Shown here piece after piece: positions 12,424 to 24,215 of a stretch of 64,000 nt of DNA. Location of the stretch: contig SRSI01000060.1 in NCBI GenBank assembly GCA_005656395.1, forward strand, positions 744,001-808,000, written 5' to 3'. Position numbers and translations under genes: made by a program. Source of the stretch: Strongyloides papillosus. Its lineage: Eukaryota; Nematoda; Chromadorea; Rhabditida; Strongyloididae. The first letter of the stretch is position 1. Each line of letters starts with the position of its first letter. Under the pieces are notes generated by a model, which saw only the letters and a program-made list of their open reading frames with translations, made no database searches and was not told the origin of the DNA.

Positions 12424-12736
12424 ATGGTTAATTGTCCAGCTTGTAATAAACCGGTTTATTTTGGTGAGAGAGTTTCTAGTTTGGGAAAAGATTGGCATAG
12501 ACCATGTCTTAGATGCCACAATGAGAATTGTAAGAAAGTTTTGACAGCTGGATCACACCTTGAGGTAAGTTGTTAAATTTTTAATAACAATAAGTAATCA
12601 TTTACATAAAAAATTTTAGCACAAAGGCAGTCCATATTGTGTCCGCTGTCATGGAGCACTTTTTGGTCCAAAAGGTTATGGCCGTGGTGGTGTTGAGTCA
12701 CATGTTTTTCTCGATGGTACTACTGGAAAGGCTTAA
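12424..12736 (+). CDS. CRIP-type single LIM domain protein (EXC-9/VALV-1-like)
   Basis: Two exons, 12424-12564 and 12620-12736, with a 55-nt intron (GTAAGT...TTTTAG) at phase 0; 85 aa. One LIM zinc-binding domain fills almost the whole protein: the first finger has CPAC near the start with WH and CLRC further on, and the second has C...H and [10 protein letters not shown]. It ends in the glycine-rich block [15 protein letters not shown] typical of cysteine-rich intestinal proteins. CRIP proteins are small LIM adaptors; in C. elegans EXC-9 acts in the excretory canal to keep tubule shape. Both metal-ligand sets look complete. AATAAA signals follow the stop at once. The gene is shorter than single-ORF scans detect, but exon phase and domain fit make it certain. 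Which of the two C. elegans CRIP homologues it matches is not decided. Confidence 0.95.
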
Positions 12737-13286
12737 TAAAATAAATGTAGCAAACTGTTGTGTTCATATAAATCTGTTTAAAAAATTATTATCTTAACTT
12801 TGTCGTACCATACATTTTTCTTTTTTTTCTATTAAAATCGTTAGAGATTTTGAAATAAAGTTTTTGTTGTAATTTATATTATTAATTTATCTCTTCTTTA
12901 AATAAGATGTTTTTATAGTTAAAGAAAAGTAAACTTATTCTTATGATGAGGTAACAAAAAAAATTCATATAAACATTTATTAACCATGACAAGAAAATAT
13001 AAAAAGTAAATGTGGAGCCATATTTATATATCAAAGTAAATTGTTCATTTCCATGAAAAAAATATTGTAAAAAAAGAATGATAGTACAAGGAAGAGAAAA
13101 TGTAACTATGATAAATTATCTTATGAATTGTTTTGCACCTTACTAATAATATCACAAAATGACAATTTAAGTTTCTCTATTTAAAAAATAAAATATACTT
13201 TATCACTTTTAAAATATTTATTACTATCAAAAAGATAACATATTACTTTGTGTGACATCAGTTTCATTAACAAATGACAATAGCCT
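12737..13286. other. 3' region of the LIM gene, no further gene
   Basis: AT-rich sequence with several polyadenylation-like AATAAA motifs just after the LIM stop; nothing else seen. Confidence 0.5.
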
Positions 13287-13415
13287 TTATCCATTATGGT
13301 AAAAAGATTGAACAAAAGAACCTTGTTTTGTAACATCCTCACTTGTCAATCCCTCTATAAATGGACTATTTTTGTAGAATTTATTATCAAAAAGTCCAAT
13401 TTCTCTTTTAACTCT
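13287..13415 (-). CDS. Possible orphan terminal exon (43 codons)
   Basis: On the minus strand an AG acceptor (TAG at 13418-13416) opens a frame that runs 42 residues to TAA at 13289-13287. The peptide (KREIGLFDNKFYKN, then SPFIEGLTSEDVTKQ) has a mixed, protein-like composition that stands out from the surrounding AT-rich noise. The frame stays nearly open after the stop, so it may be a decaying exon. No upstream exon was found and no family can be named with confidence. Confidence 0.3.
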   Translation of the reverse strand, partial: RVKREIGLFDNKFYKNSPFIEGLTSEDVTKQGSFVQSFYHNG

Positions 13416-15305
13416 CTATTTTCGAAAATATTATTTTTTTCTATCATCTTTCAACGGATAATGATTATATATTAAAAATTATTGAAAATATAGTTGAAGA
13501 ATCATAATATACACTCAAAATGTTGGTAAAAATTAATAATAAAGTAAAACTGAAGTGAAAAGTTAGGAAAAAACTTATGATTGCCAAAACAATATCTAAA
13601 CAAAGAATTTACTTCTTCTATTTATAAATATTCCCCTCAGTAATTGTCTTTTCCTTCTTGTGTGTTTAAAATTTTCTTTTAAACAAAAGAATAATTTTTG
13701 CTTTAATTTTATTGTTTATAAAAACTTTGAAATATGACTCTCTTTTTTTATAATATTTCATATTTATTTATAATTTTTATATTAACAAATTTGGTTACTT
13801 TTTAACCACCAAATCATTCGAAACACCTCATTAAATTTTTATCATTCATCTAAAATTTTATTTAAAAATTTAAAATATTTTAACTTATTGGTACTTTTTT
13901 AACATATAACAAGGGAATCTTTTTTTGTTAAAATGTTATATATTAAAAATTAACAATCCATCGAACAATGTAATTACTCCTATTTTCATTATTCAATTAT
14001 ATATTTAAATATGTATTTTTATTTGATTAACAAAAATTAAAGTTTATATATCTATATTTTTGCCTATCTTAACTTTTAATAAAACTCATTATTGAGGTAA
14101 TCACCAACTGTCCCCGTATTTTATATAAAAATGTGGTATAATTTGTTGATTGCTATCATACTAATTTAAAATATATATTTAATATTTATGTATCTTTTTT
14201 TATTAGTTTTACATTATCTTTTAACTTAATAACTCATTATTGTACAATGGTATATAAAAAGTATAATTTATTATATTGAACAAATTAAATTTATTCGTTT
14301 AATAGAAAGTTCAAGTATTATTTTATAGTTATATACTTTCTTTTCTTTCATGTTTAATTTATTAATATGTTGTTGGTGCTGTAATCATGATAATAGTGAT
14401 GGTCTAAAGTAGGCGGTGACAAACAACTCATCTTCAAGATATGAGGCTAGGGTGCAACTTTGATTATCTCAAAATTGTTCATCCTTATTATAATTTTATA
14501 CATATTTCATTCCTCCTTCTAATATATCAGTGAGTATGCCGTTCCGTAAAAGTCAACTTGATGAGATATTTCCTTTAATTAAATTCCCTTATTCCTCTTT
14601 TTATATAATTTTATGGTTAAGAGTTTTTAGAAAGAGAATAAATTGTGTCTGTATACATAATAGTATAATCTATTCAAAATTCATTTTCCAAATTATTAAA
14701 TATACACACTGAAAATCATTATAGTTTTAACATGGCAAAATATAATGTTCTCTATTTGTTACATTTATTTATATATCTGTGAAAATCTTTTCTTAACTTT
14801 TTAAAACGGCACACTTGATATTTTTCATCTTATTAGCTTGAAAGTATGTGTATGTCCATTATTTGATCAGGCGGTTCATCCACCCATCAATCACATATTT
14901 GTTACCTCCTCTTACTTAACATCACCTTTTAACTGATTCATTGATAGCCATTGTCAAATTTCTGATTACCTGGTGGTCTGTTAATGGGAGTGATAAATTA
15001 AAATCATATTAATTTCATCATTAACTTAAAATCTAAAGTTATTCTTAGTGAAAGCTTTCAATTATAATTGTTTATACATAAATATATATATCTCCTAATT
15101 TTCTTATACATTTCGTACTTTATTAGATAGTTATAACGTTTATATACATAATAAATTCATAAAAACTTTTTAAAAACATATTCTTTTTTACAACCGCCTA
15201 TAACCTTATAATTAAAGAATTACATGCATTTTATAAACCATATAAACTTATTTTATAGGTTCTTTTTAGTTACTATAAAATATTTTATTTAAAACTTATA
15301 TTGTA
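13416..15305. other. Upstream region of the Slit gene
   Basis: Non-coding. Two patches, about 14370-14480 and 14860-15000, are visibly richer in G and C than their surroundings and lie within 1 kb of the Slit start, so they are candidates for regulatory DNA. I see no tRNA or other RNA gene in them. Confidence 0.4.
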
Positions 15306-18300
15306 ATGAACATACCTAATATTATAATATTTCTATTAGGTTTTATCATCCACCTAACATTATGTAATGGAGAATGCCCTCCAAAATGTAAATGTTTGAT
15401 GGATATAGTATCATGTATTGGTGGTGGATTAACAGAATTTCCAAAAAATCTTTCATCAAAAACAATAAGATTGTATGTTTTTAATTACAAATAAAAAGAA
15501 ATTATTAACATATTTTTTAAAGAGATTTACAAGAAAATAAAATAACTAAAATAAGTCTACAAGATTTAATTGGTCTTCCGAATTTACGCGTTCTGTAAGT
15601 GATTAATTTTTGGTATCATTATAATGTTACGTTAACTAATCAAATTTTATAGACATTTGATGGATAATGAAATACAAGTAATTGAACCTCATTCTCTTGA
15701 CAATTTAACAAAGTTAGAAAGATTGTAAGTTTATTTTAACTTTACAAATATACATATTATCATTAGTGTAATATATCACAAATTTAATTACATTTTAATT
15801 ATCATTAATCATTTTGATACCTTTTAGTCGTATTAACAGAAATCGTCTTCGTTCAATTCCTGATTTTTTATTCAAATATAATTATAAACTTCAAAGATTG
15901 TAAGTTTTACTAATAATATAAGTTCAAAATTAAATTTGACGAAAAAATAACCATAAACTTATATTTTATCTTTTTTTTAACTAAAAATAAAGACGATGAC
16001 TTTAAAGTTTTGTTAATTGTCAAACTCCTTTTTATTAGTTTCCTTCCTTTTTCAATTTTATTTATTTATAATATTTGAAATTTAATTTATATTTTAACAA
16101 CTTTTTCCTAAAATAAGAGGACATTTTTATACAAACAATATATATTCAGGTCCTTAAATTATTTGGTTCTTTTAAAAAAGTTATTTAAGGATAAGAAGTG
16201 ATTTAAGAAATTTTATCACCCCCACTTAACTTTTCAATTCTTTAATCATATAATAACCTTTTTATCTTTATAAATAATATGAAACTCTTTATCCATACAA
16301 TGAACTTTTTGACACTTTCTTAGCTCTTATCAATATATCTATCTATTTTACAATATACATAAGCATGTGTTGACAAAATTTTTATTAAACTATAAATATT
16401 TAACAATCCCTGTCCATCACCCTCCACAAATTTTGTCTTAGAAATAATGGTAATAATGTTATTATAAAGATCTGTATATTTTATTTATATATAATAATAA
16501 TAATAAATAAAAATAAAAGAATATAAAGATGTATAATTTTAGTGTGTTTGAAGTATTGAAGGTATTGATAAAATATATTAATTTTAAATCTTTACTATAG
16601 TTACTTCAATATTGTGTTTCATGATGACAAATTTTCTAATTTACATTTACGATCCAATATCTCAATCAAGTGTCATCTTAAAGATCTTCATAGACCTATC
16701 ACTTTCAGAAGTTATTATGTAAAAAGGTTGTGTATATATCTAATATCTACTTCCATCAAACATTTTTTCGGCGTCGAACTTTTAATAAATACAATGAAAT
16801 ATTCTTTTTATAGAAGACATATGTTCTTTTTGCAATTATTTCTACTATTAATACATGTCTTTTCAAAATACATACATAGATATCACGGATATATCATTTT
16901 ATGATGTATTAATAACATTTTTCATCAAACATACATCATAAAAATTTGTGGTTTTAAACTTATATATATTAAAAGGATGACTAAAAAGTAGGATTGTAAG
17001 ATATATAATATTAAAAGATATACTAAACTAACAAATTTTGATAATGATCTTGGAACATTCTATTAAAAATCTTTCATCTTTTGATGTTCACCGATTGTCG
17101 ATAACTTTAATTGAGGTACTTATCCAATACCTCACTTTATATTATTGCGCATAAATCACTCAATAGTTGCTAAAACTACAAAGTGTAAAGTAATTGATAA
17201 TTACAATTGTTTTACTTTTTATTATATTCACAATACTCCATATATGTTCATTGACCATCTTTATTCTAAGGTTTTGCCATACCTTTTAATTTAAGTAAAA
17301 AAATCAAAGTAATAAACATGACTAAACAATCAAAATAATTATGGTCTATTATTTTAACAATTTAACATTACACAACTTGTTTTCTAAAATCTTCACAATA
17401 AAACAATTAATTTACCTTCACATTTTTTTGACCTTTCAAGAATGTTCTTTACAAATATACACATAAAATAACATCATTAACAAAACTTCTTTTTAAATGT
17501 ATTTTTTAAGATGTTATCATTAATGTTATAATAATAAATAAACATAACAAAAACTTCAAAGATACTAAAAATAATTATTATTTTTATATGTATCTTAACA
17601 TAAATATATGAGAAATTTTAAAAAAATAACAAAAGATATTGATATAATACTAAGAACTCTATTGAACGTTTGTTATTTTATCACTCAATTTTGATGGCAT
17701 TTTAATTAAGTTTATATTTATTACTTCATAAATAATTCAACAATTCTTTGTTTAACTTAATTAATGATATAAACTTTCTTGTTAGAAATTTGTTTTAAAA
17801 ATGTATCTATTAAATATAAAAGCTTTTTTTACAACATTTAGATTGATTATTTAATATCATATTCTCGAATAAAAGTTTTCCTAAAAGCTATAGATATTAG
17901 TCGGATATTTTCAGGAAAATTGATACTAAAAATATGTATTTTTTTACAGTATTAAATTTTGTCACTATAATTAAAATCGTAATATGATATGTCTTTAAAG
18001 GCTACTTGCATTACCATCTCTATGGAATGTATATTTTTAAAATCATAATTAAAAAAAATAAGAGTGATTTACTTTTGACGCTCATACTTGTCATTTAATA
18101 TGAAGCATATTTGAAAATATGCCAATTGATTAATTTAATATTTTACATTATAAAAGAAAGTAGTAGTAAGATGAGGGAGATCAAAAGGAAAACATAATAA
18201 ATATTTTGTAGGAAGATTGCCATGTGTTTTTCTCATAGTATCATTAAGCCATGCTTCATCTTAACTAATATACTCTCAAAATAAACGTTTAAATATAAAT

Positions 18301-21300
18301 TATTAATCATTACCTTTTAAACATCTTCATGATGAATAATTGAATAAAGAATTGTTAAAACAAAAATCACACTATGATATATCAATTTCCGTATAGCTTT
18401 AAACTTAATAATACAGTATTAGTCAACTATCACTCTACCTACTTACCTTACATCTATGATGTAAAAACCTTTATATTTTCTTAAAGAAAGTTGATCATTT
18501 TTATGTGTTAGATAGCTTGTTAAGGGATGGCAGATGAAAATGTTATATTGTTAGGAGTGTTTCATTGATATATAGTCTATTAATCATATGAAACAATTAC
18601 ATTTGACTTGTCATGTTTTATTATATTGTTTAAACCAATAACACTATGAAGTTGAGGAGGTTAATACTTCATATAATTAATTGATTTTGATTTATTCAAA
18701 GATACAATTGTTTAATTTCAAAAAAAATTTCCTCCTTTTACTTACTTGTATCTTACAATATATTAATCATCCAACAGGGATTTTATGGACGTTCATAAAA
18801 ATGTACAAAATATGGTAATACTTTTGTATGATGGTACATAAGATAATCCATCTCAACAATACATTGACGTAATATATATATAAAATCCTTTAATAAGATA
18901 TATACTTTTAAATGTAATTAAGTGTTTTTATACTATGAATTAGACGTATGAAAATTTTATTTGAAGTAGTAATTTTATCAATTCAAGATGTATTATTAAT
19001 ACGTTTACACTATGTTACAAGAACCATTTAATTAAAGTATAAGTATCTAATATTGTTTATAAAGAAACATCCAAGGTAATAAAATGTATTTTTATATTTT
19101 TAATAAAAATCTTTGATGTATAAAGATATAATGTACTTGAACTCATTTAACATACAAAAGTTATAAATGTTTTTAATATTACAATTGAAAGAAACTTCAA
19201 TGTCATCAATTTTCTTTTTAATAATAATTATATCTTAAAATCATCTAAACAAACATAATTACACATTTATTTTGTTGGCATATTTTCAGAGATCTTAGTG
19301 AGAATGCTCTTACAATTATTACAGATGATCAATTGACTGGACCATTATCTATGCGTAATTTGCAATTGGATCGTAATCAATTGACATGTTTGGACAGCCG
19401 TGAAATTTCTAATTGGAGAAGTCTGGAGGTACTGGAGTTAAATGGAAATAGTTTAAATACTCTTGGTGAATTAGATTATGTAACTAATTTAAGGACATTA
19501 AGATTGTCCGATAATCCATGGCATTGTGATTGTCGTTTAAAATGGATGAAACATACTTTAACTCCATTTCAATTAGGAAACGCTAAATGTCATAAACCAT
19601 TATTGTTACATGGAAGAAGTTTAGTTAATGTTGATGAAGGGAGTATGAAATGTTCCGGTATTGAGAAGAGAGCTGCAACTAGTTGTAGAGAGGCATCGGT
19701 TTGTCCGAGTGCATGTACATGTACTGATACAACTGTTGATTGTAGAGATAGAGGATTAAAACATATCCCAGGTAATTTACCGTCGACAACAACAGAATTG
19801 AGATTGGAACAAAATCATATTACTTATATCCCTGGTAAAATATTTAGTAGTTTAAGTAGTTTAAAAAGATTGGATTTAAGCAAAAATAATATTATTGAAA
19901 TTGCATCAAATGCATTTGAAGGATTAGAGTCATTAAATACTTTAGTATTATATGGAAATAATATAACTGATATTCCAACAACAGCGTTTAAAGGATTAAG
20001 TAATCTTCAATTACTTTTATTAAATTCTAATAAACTTCAATGTTTACGTGCAGGTTCATTTGATGATTTGATAAATCTCAATTTATTATCTCTTTATGAT
20101 AACCAAATTCAATCTATATCCAATAGAACTTTTGCTCCACTTAAAAACCTTCAAACATTACACCTTGCTAAGAATCCACTTATATGTGACTGTAACTTGG
20201 AATGGTTGGCTGAGACATTGGCAAATGATGCAATTGAGACAAGTGGTGCCAGATGTGAGGGACCGAAGGGTGTTGAGAGAAAACGATTAAGTAGTCTTCA
20301 ACCATCTAAATTTAAATGTAAAGGTTCCGAATATTATGTGACACAATATGCTGATCAATGTAAAGTGGATTATGACTGTCCAAATGAATGTTACTGTGAA
20401 GGAACAATTGTTGATTGTAGTGATAGAGGTTTGCACGACATACCATTAAAAATTCCAAAATTTACAACAGTCCTTGATTTATCAAATAATAATTTGATGG
20501 AAATTAATTTTGAAAGGATACGAAATTTGATTAATTTAGTTAAAATTAATCTGAGTAAAAATCGTATCACAAATATTGAAGAGGGAACTTTAGATTTGCC
20601 TTCTTTGACTGATGTAATCATAAATGAAAATAAGTTGTCACATTTTAATGTAGCAGTATTTGGTAAACGTCTCCCACATATATTAACATTGTCCTTAAAT
20701 GGTAATTTACTTCAATGTATCTCCAAGGGAACATTTTCAAAATTGACATCAATTAAGCACTTATCATTGGCAAACAATAAAATTTCAACTATAATGGGAA
20801 ATTCATTCTCAGAGTTAAAGGATCTCAGACACCTCGATTTAAATAGTAATGAATTTAACTGTAATTGTCATTTAGAAAGTTTTGTTGATGAATTAAATAA
20901 TAATTTGACATCTAAATTGGATAAACCAACAGGTGCTAAATGTATTTTACCCATCAACTTAAGATCTAGAACTGTCTCATCCGCTACAAAGCACGAATTA
21001 ACATGTAATGAAGGAACAGAAAATATTTGTATTGATAGTGGTAACTATTGTCCAGTTGGATGTGATTGCCAGGGGACAATTGTAAGATGTTCTTTGCAGC
21101 ATTTTAAAAAATTTCCAATTGGTATTCCAATAGATACAACTGAGTTGTATTTTGATAACAATGAATTATCTAGTCTTCCAAGTGACTATTTGGAAAAGTT
21201 AACAAATTTAATAAAAATAGATTTTAGTTATAACAACATAACTATTATACCATCAAAAGCATTTCAAAAATTATCTAAGTTATCTACATTAATATTGAGT

Positions 21301-23386
21301 TACAACAAAATTACTTGTATTGAAGAGAAAGCATTTGATGGATTGTATAGTCTACGTATCTTATCATTACATGGTAATAACATTTCACAACTTCCTGAAT
21401 CAGCTTTTATGGATCTTGAGAATTTATCACATATTGCTTTAGGAAATAATCAGTTATATTGTGATTGTAATATGGCATGGTTTTCTAAGTGGATCAAGAC
21501 AAAGTATGTTGAACCTGGTATTGCAAGATGTGAGGAACCAAGGAATTTTAAGAATCAACTGTTATTAACAGCAAATCATCATTTAATGGACTGTTCTACG
21601 CCGCCACCAATTGAAATTAGAGCTAAATGTGATTATTGTTTAAACGATCCATGTAAAAATGGTGGGATATGTAAAAAAAGTAAATATGGCACATTTGAAT
21701 GTCAGTGTATGATGGGATATCACGGAAAGACATGCGAATTAGTAATTGATGCATGCTATGGTGATCCGTGTTTAAATAATGGAACATGTTCAATCATTCA
21801 ACAGGGTAGATTTAAATGTTCCTGTCAAAAAGGTTTCAAAGGTGATAGATGTGAACAAAATGTTGATGACTGTATAAACAATAAATGCCAGAATGGTGCT
21901 ACATGTGTTGATGAAATAAATTCATATCGTTGTATATGTCCAAATATAATGTATAGTGGAAAGTATTGTGAAACAAAATTAGAATATTGTTCACCAAAAT
22001 TAAATCCATGTGAGAATGGTGGAAAATGTGTAAAGGAAGGCGATGATAACTATAGTTGTCAATGCAAACCTGGATTCGAGGGAAGAAATTGTATGTCAAA
22101 TATTGATGATTGTAGGAATAATTTATGTAAAAATGGTGGAATATGTGTTGATGGTATTAATGACTATACATGTAGATGTTCAAATAATTATTCTGGTAAA
22201 TATTGTGAAATACCACCTGCAACAAATCGTTTATACAAAGATTCTGTACAATGTCATGCTGATAGTTGTGTAAATGTATGTTATAATGCTTTAATTTTTT
22301 ATGTTAAAATAATTTTAGGGATATTGCCAACAAAATGAAGATGGTGATGATTTTGAATGTAAATGTCATTTTAGTTATAAAGGTGAACGTTGTGAGCAGT
22401 TAAGAAGTATATCATTAGTTGATTATAATTCATATTTGGCATTAGAAGGATGGGATGCATCAGAGAAAGGAAATTTAACACTTACTATCAATACGGTCGA
22501 AAAAAATGGAATAATAGCATATTATGGTGATGAATCATATTTTTCGTTAGAAGTATATGATGGTAGATTAAAAGTTGGCTTTTATGTTGGAAATTATCCA
22601 CCATCACATATGTATAGTTATTCAACCATTAATGATGGTGAATCCCATACCATAACAATATTTATACAAGGAAATCAATTACATATGTCTATTGATAAAA
22701 TGAAACCACAGAAATTAGTTAATTCTGGTGTTAAAGAAAAGTTCATTGTTGAGTCTAAACAATTATTTTATATCGGTGGTGTTAAAAGAGAAACTGCTAA
22801 TAAAGCAATTAAAAAATATCATCTATCAAAAGCAATTAGTTTAAATGGATGTATCTCAGATGTTTATATCAATGGTTATTTCATTGATCTTGACGAAGAT
22901 GCTGTTGACAAACTTTCTGTAAAGGAAGGTTGTACAACATTTGTAGATGTTTGTAAACAAGCAGATTGTGGTAATGGTAAATGTATAGCAAATAAAACAT
23001 CAACATTAGGATATTCTTGTGATTGTGAATTAGGATTTAGTGGAGAAAAATGTGATACTAGAGAAATTCAATGTATTAAAGAAAAATACAGAGAATATTA
23101 TTATGAAGATGATTGTAAATCAATTGATTTAATAAAAAATGGACGTTGTCTCGGATTTTGTGGTTCGGCAATTGAATCTAAAGGCGGTTGTTGTACAGGA
23201 GTTCGCGGACGCAAGCGACGTATAAAGATGCACTGTAAATCAGGAAAAACAAAAACTTCTATAGTTCAAATAATCCGCAAATGTCAGTGTGTATCGAATT
23301 GCAAGAATCCGGTTGAAAATTTTATTGGAACAATAGTTAAAAAGAACAAAAATGAGAAGTATGAAAGTAGTTTAAGAAGGAAATAG
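15306..23386 (+). CDS. slt-1: Slit axon-guidance ligand (complete, 1478 aa)
   Basis: Exons: 15306-15472, 15523-15594, 15653-15724, 15828-15899, 19290-22275 and 22319-23386; they sum to 4437 nt in frame. The signal peptide is [22 protein letters not shown]. Four leucine-rich repeat blocks follow, each with a Cys-rich N cap (such as CPPKCKC, CPSACTC, CPNECYC, CPVGCDC) and C cap (such as [11 protein letters not shown]). Then come six EGF modules, a laminin-G domain (about nt 22410-22940), a seventh EGF, and a C-terminal cystine knot (about nt 23070-23330) ending CQCVSNC. This is the full Slit build at the family's usual length (about 1400-1530 aa). Slit is secreted and binds Robo receptors through the second LRR block to repel growth cones. 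The last intron is placed at the stronger GTATGT donor because it restores the sixth EGF (SCVNGYC). Repeats 1-3 sit in three 72-nt exons, each one LRR. Confidence 0.97.
15900..19289 (+). other. Very long (3390 nt) intron 4 of the Slit gene
   Basis: Every other intron in this window's gene models but one is about 40-130 nt. This one joins the phase-2 LRR exon ending at 15899 to the exon starting at 19290 (acceptor ATTTTCAG) with perfect repeat register. It is AT-rich; the 96-codon ORF at 16614-16904 has no recognisable domain. I see no transposon ends inside. It may hold enhancers. Confidence 0.85.
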
Positions 23387-23790
23387 GCATTCGTTTGCAA
23401 GTCAAATTTGACTTTTATTCTATTTCAACAAAATAATTTTGTAAAATGTTTTTTATTCATTTATATTACTAACATAAATTGTAAATATATAATGTATTTG
23501 GTTTGTACTAAGCAATTTTTAGTATATTTTTTTACTATTTTTCAGAATGTCATTAAGTAATGATTATATGAATTAATCATTTCTATGATTAAAACAAGCA
23601 AAATTTGTATAGTATTTTTAACTGTTTCTATTTTTATTTTGTAATAATTTAAAATTTTTGAAAAATTTTATATAAAAGTTGTATGTTTATTTCAATGTAT
23701 TTCCTTTAAATTTTTTTGTATAATATATCGTCAATATTGCAAGATAAATGATAAAGTTATTTATTAATCTAAAAACTACAGAATTTTATG
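23387..23790 (+). other. Slit 3' flank
   Basis: AT-rich sequence after the Slit stop, up to the first mariner terminal repeat; it presumably contains the 3' UTR. Confidence 0.5.
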
Positions 23791-23792
23791 TA

Positions 23793-23829
23793 TTAGGTTG
23801 TTGCAAAAGTTCTGTCGTATTTTTTACGA
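23793..23829 (+). repeat. Left terminal inverted repeat, mariner unit 1
   Basis: Begins TTAGGTTGTTGCAAAAGTTC after a TA dinucleotide (23791-23792), the usual mariner target site. It pairs with 26591-26627. Confidence 0.85.
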
Positions 23830-23866
23830 AATTTTTAAATGATTATAATTTTAATAAGAAATATGT

Positions 23867-24170
23867 CTAATTTACAATATATTATCGAATATAATCTACA
23901 ACTAGTCTCTGTTTATTAGCCACCTTATCGATTCCAGATGTGAAGAATTTCACATCCTTTTTGAAGAAAGTTTAAAAAAAAACCAACATTTGCTTCACCA
24001 ACTTTAGTGAAGTATCTATCGTCCTAGAAGTTATGTAAGGATAAGAGTAGGTAGTGATTAGATAAAGAAACATCTGGAGAATATGTTGTGTGCGAGAGTA
24101 ATTCATAACTTCTCTTATCCAGAATTTTTCGAGTCTTCAATGTCACATGTCGTTGTCTTGAAGAACAACA
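23867..24170 (-). pseudogene. Mariner transposase, C-terminal relic
   Basis: Minus-strand translation in shifting frames gives blocks of the mariner C-terminal half: VLQDN (second catalytic block), HVTLKTRKILD, SYELLSHTTYSPDVSLSNHYLL (third catalytic block), then FTSGIDKVANKQRLVVDYIR and YIVN. The third catalytic aspartate of the SPDLxPxD motif reads Asn, and there are stops and frameshifts, so it is dead. Everything before the second catalytic block is absent at this end. Confidence 0.7.
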
Positions 24171-24215
24171 TTTTTGCCATTTTTTGAATTTTATAATTTT
24201 TTTAGGATTTTTTGT

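Noticed and set aside
14380..14470. GC-richer patch considered as a tRNA or tRNA pseudogene
   Set aside because: No A-box/B-box pair and no cloverleaf could be drawn.
14530..14712. 60-codon ORF upstream of Slit
   Set aside because: Phe/Ile-rich, no domain, surrounded by non-coding sequence.
16614..16904. 96-codon ORF inside the long Slit intron
   Set aside because: No recognisable domain and low-complexity Tyr/Phe/Ile/His-rich C-terminal part; no splice context.
20391..22273. Several ORFs in other frames across the Slit coding exon
   Set aside because: Shadows of the Slit frame; they run antisense or out of frame to conserved LRR and EGF codons.
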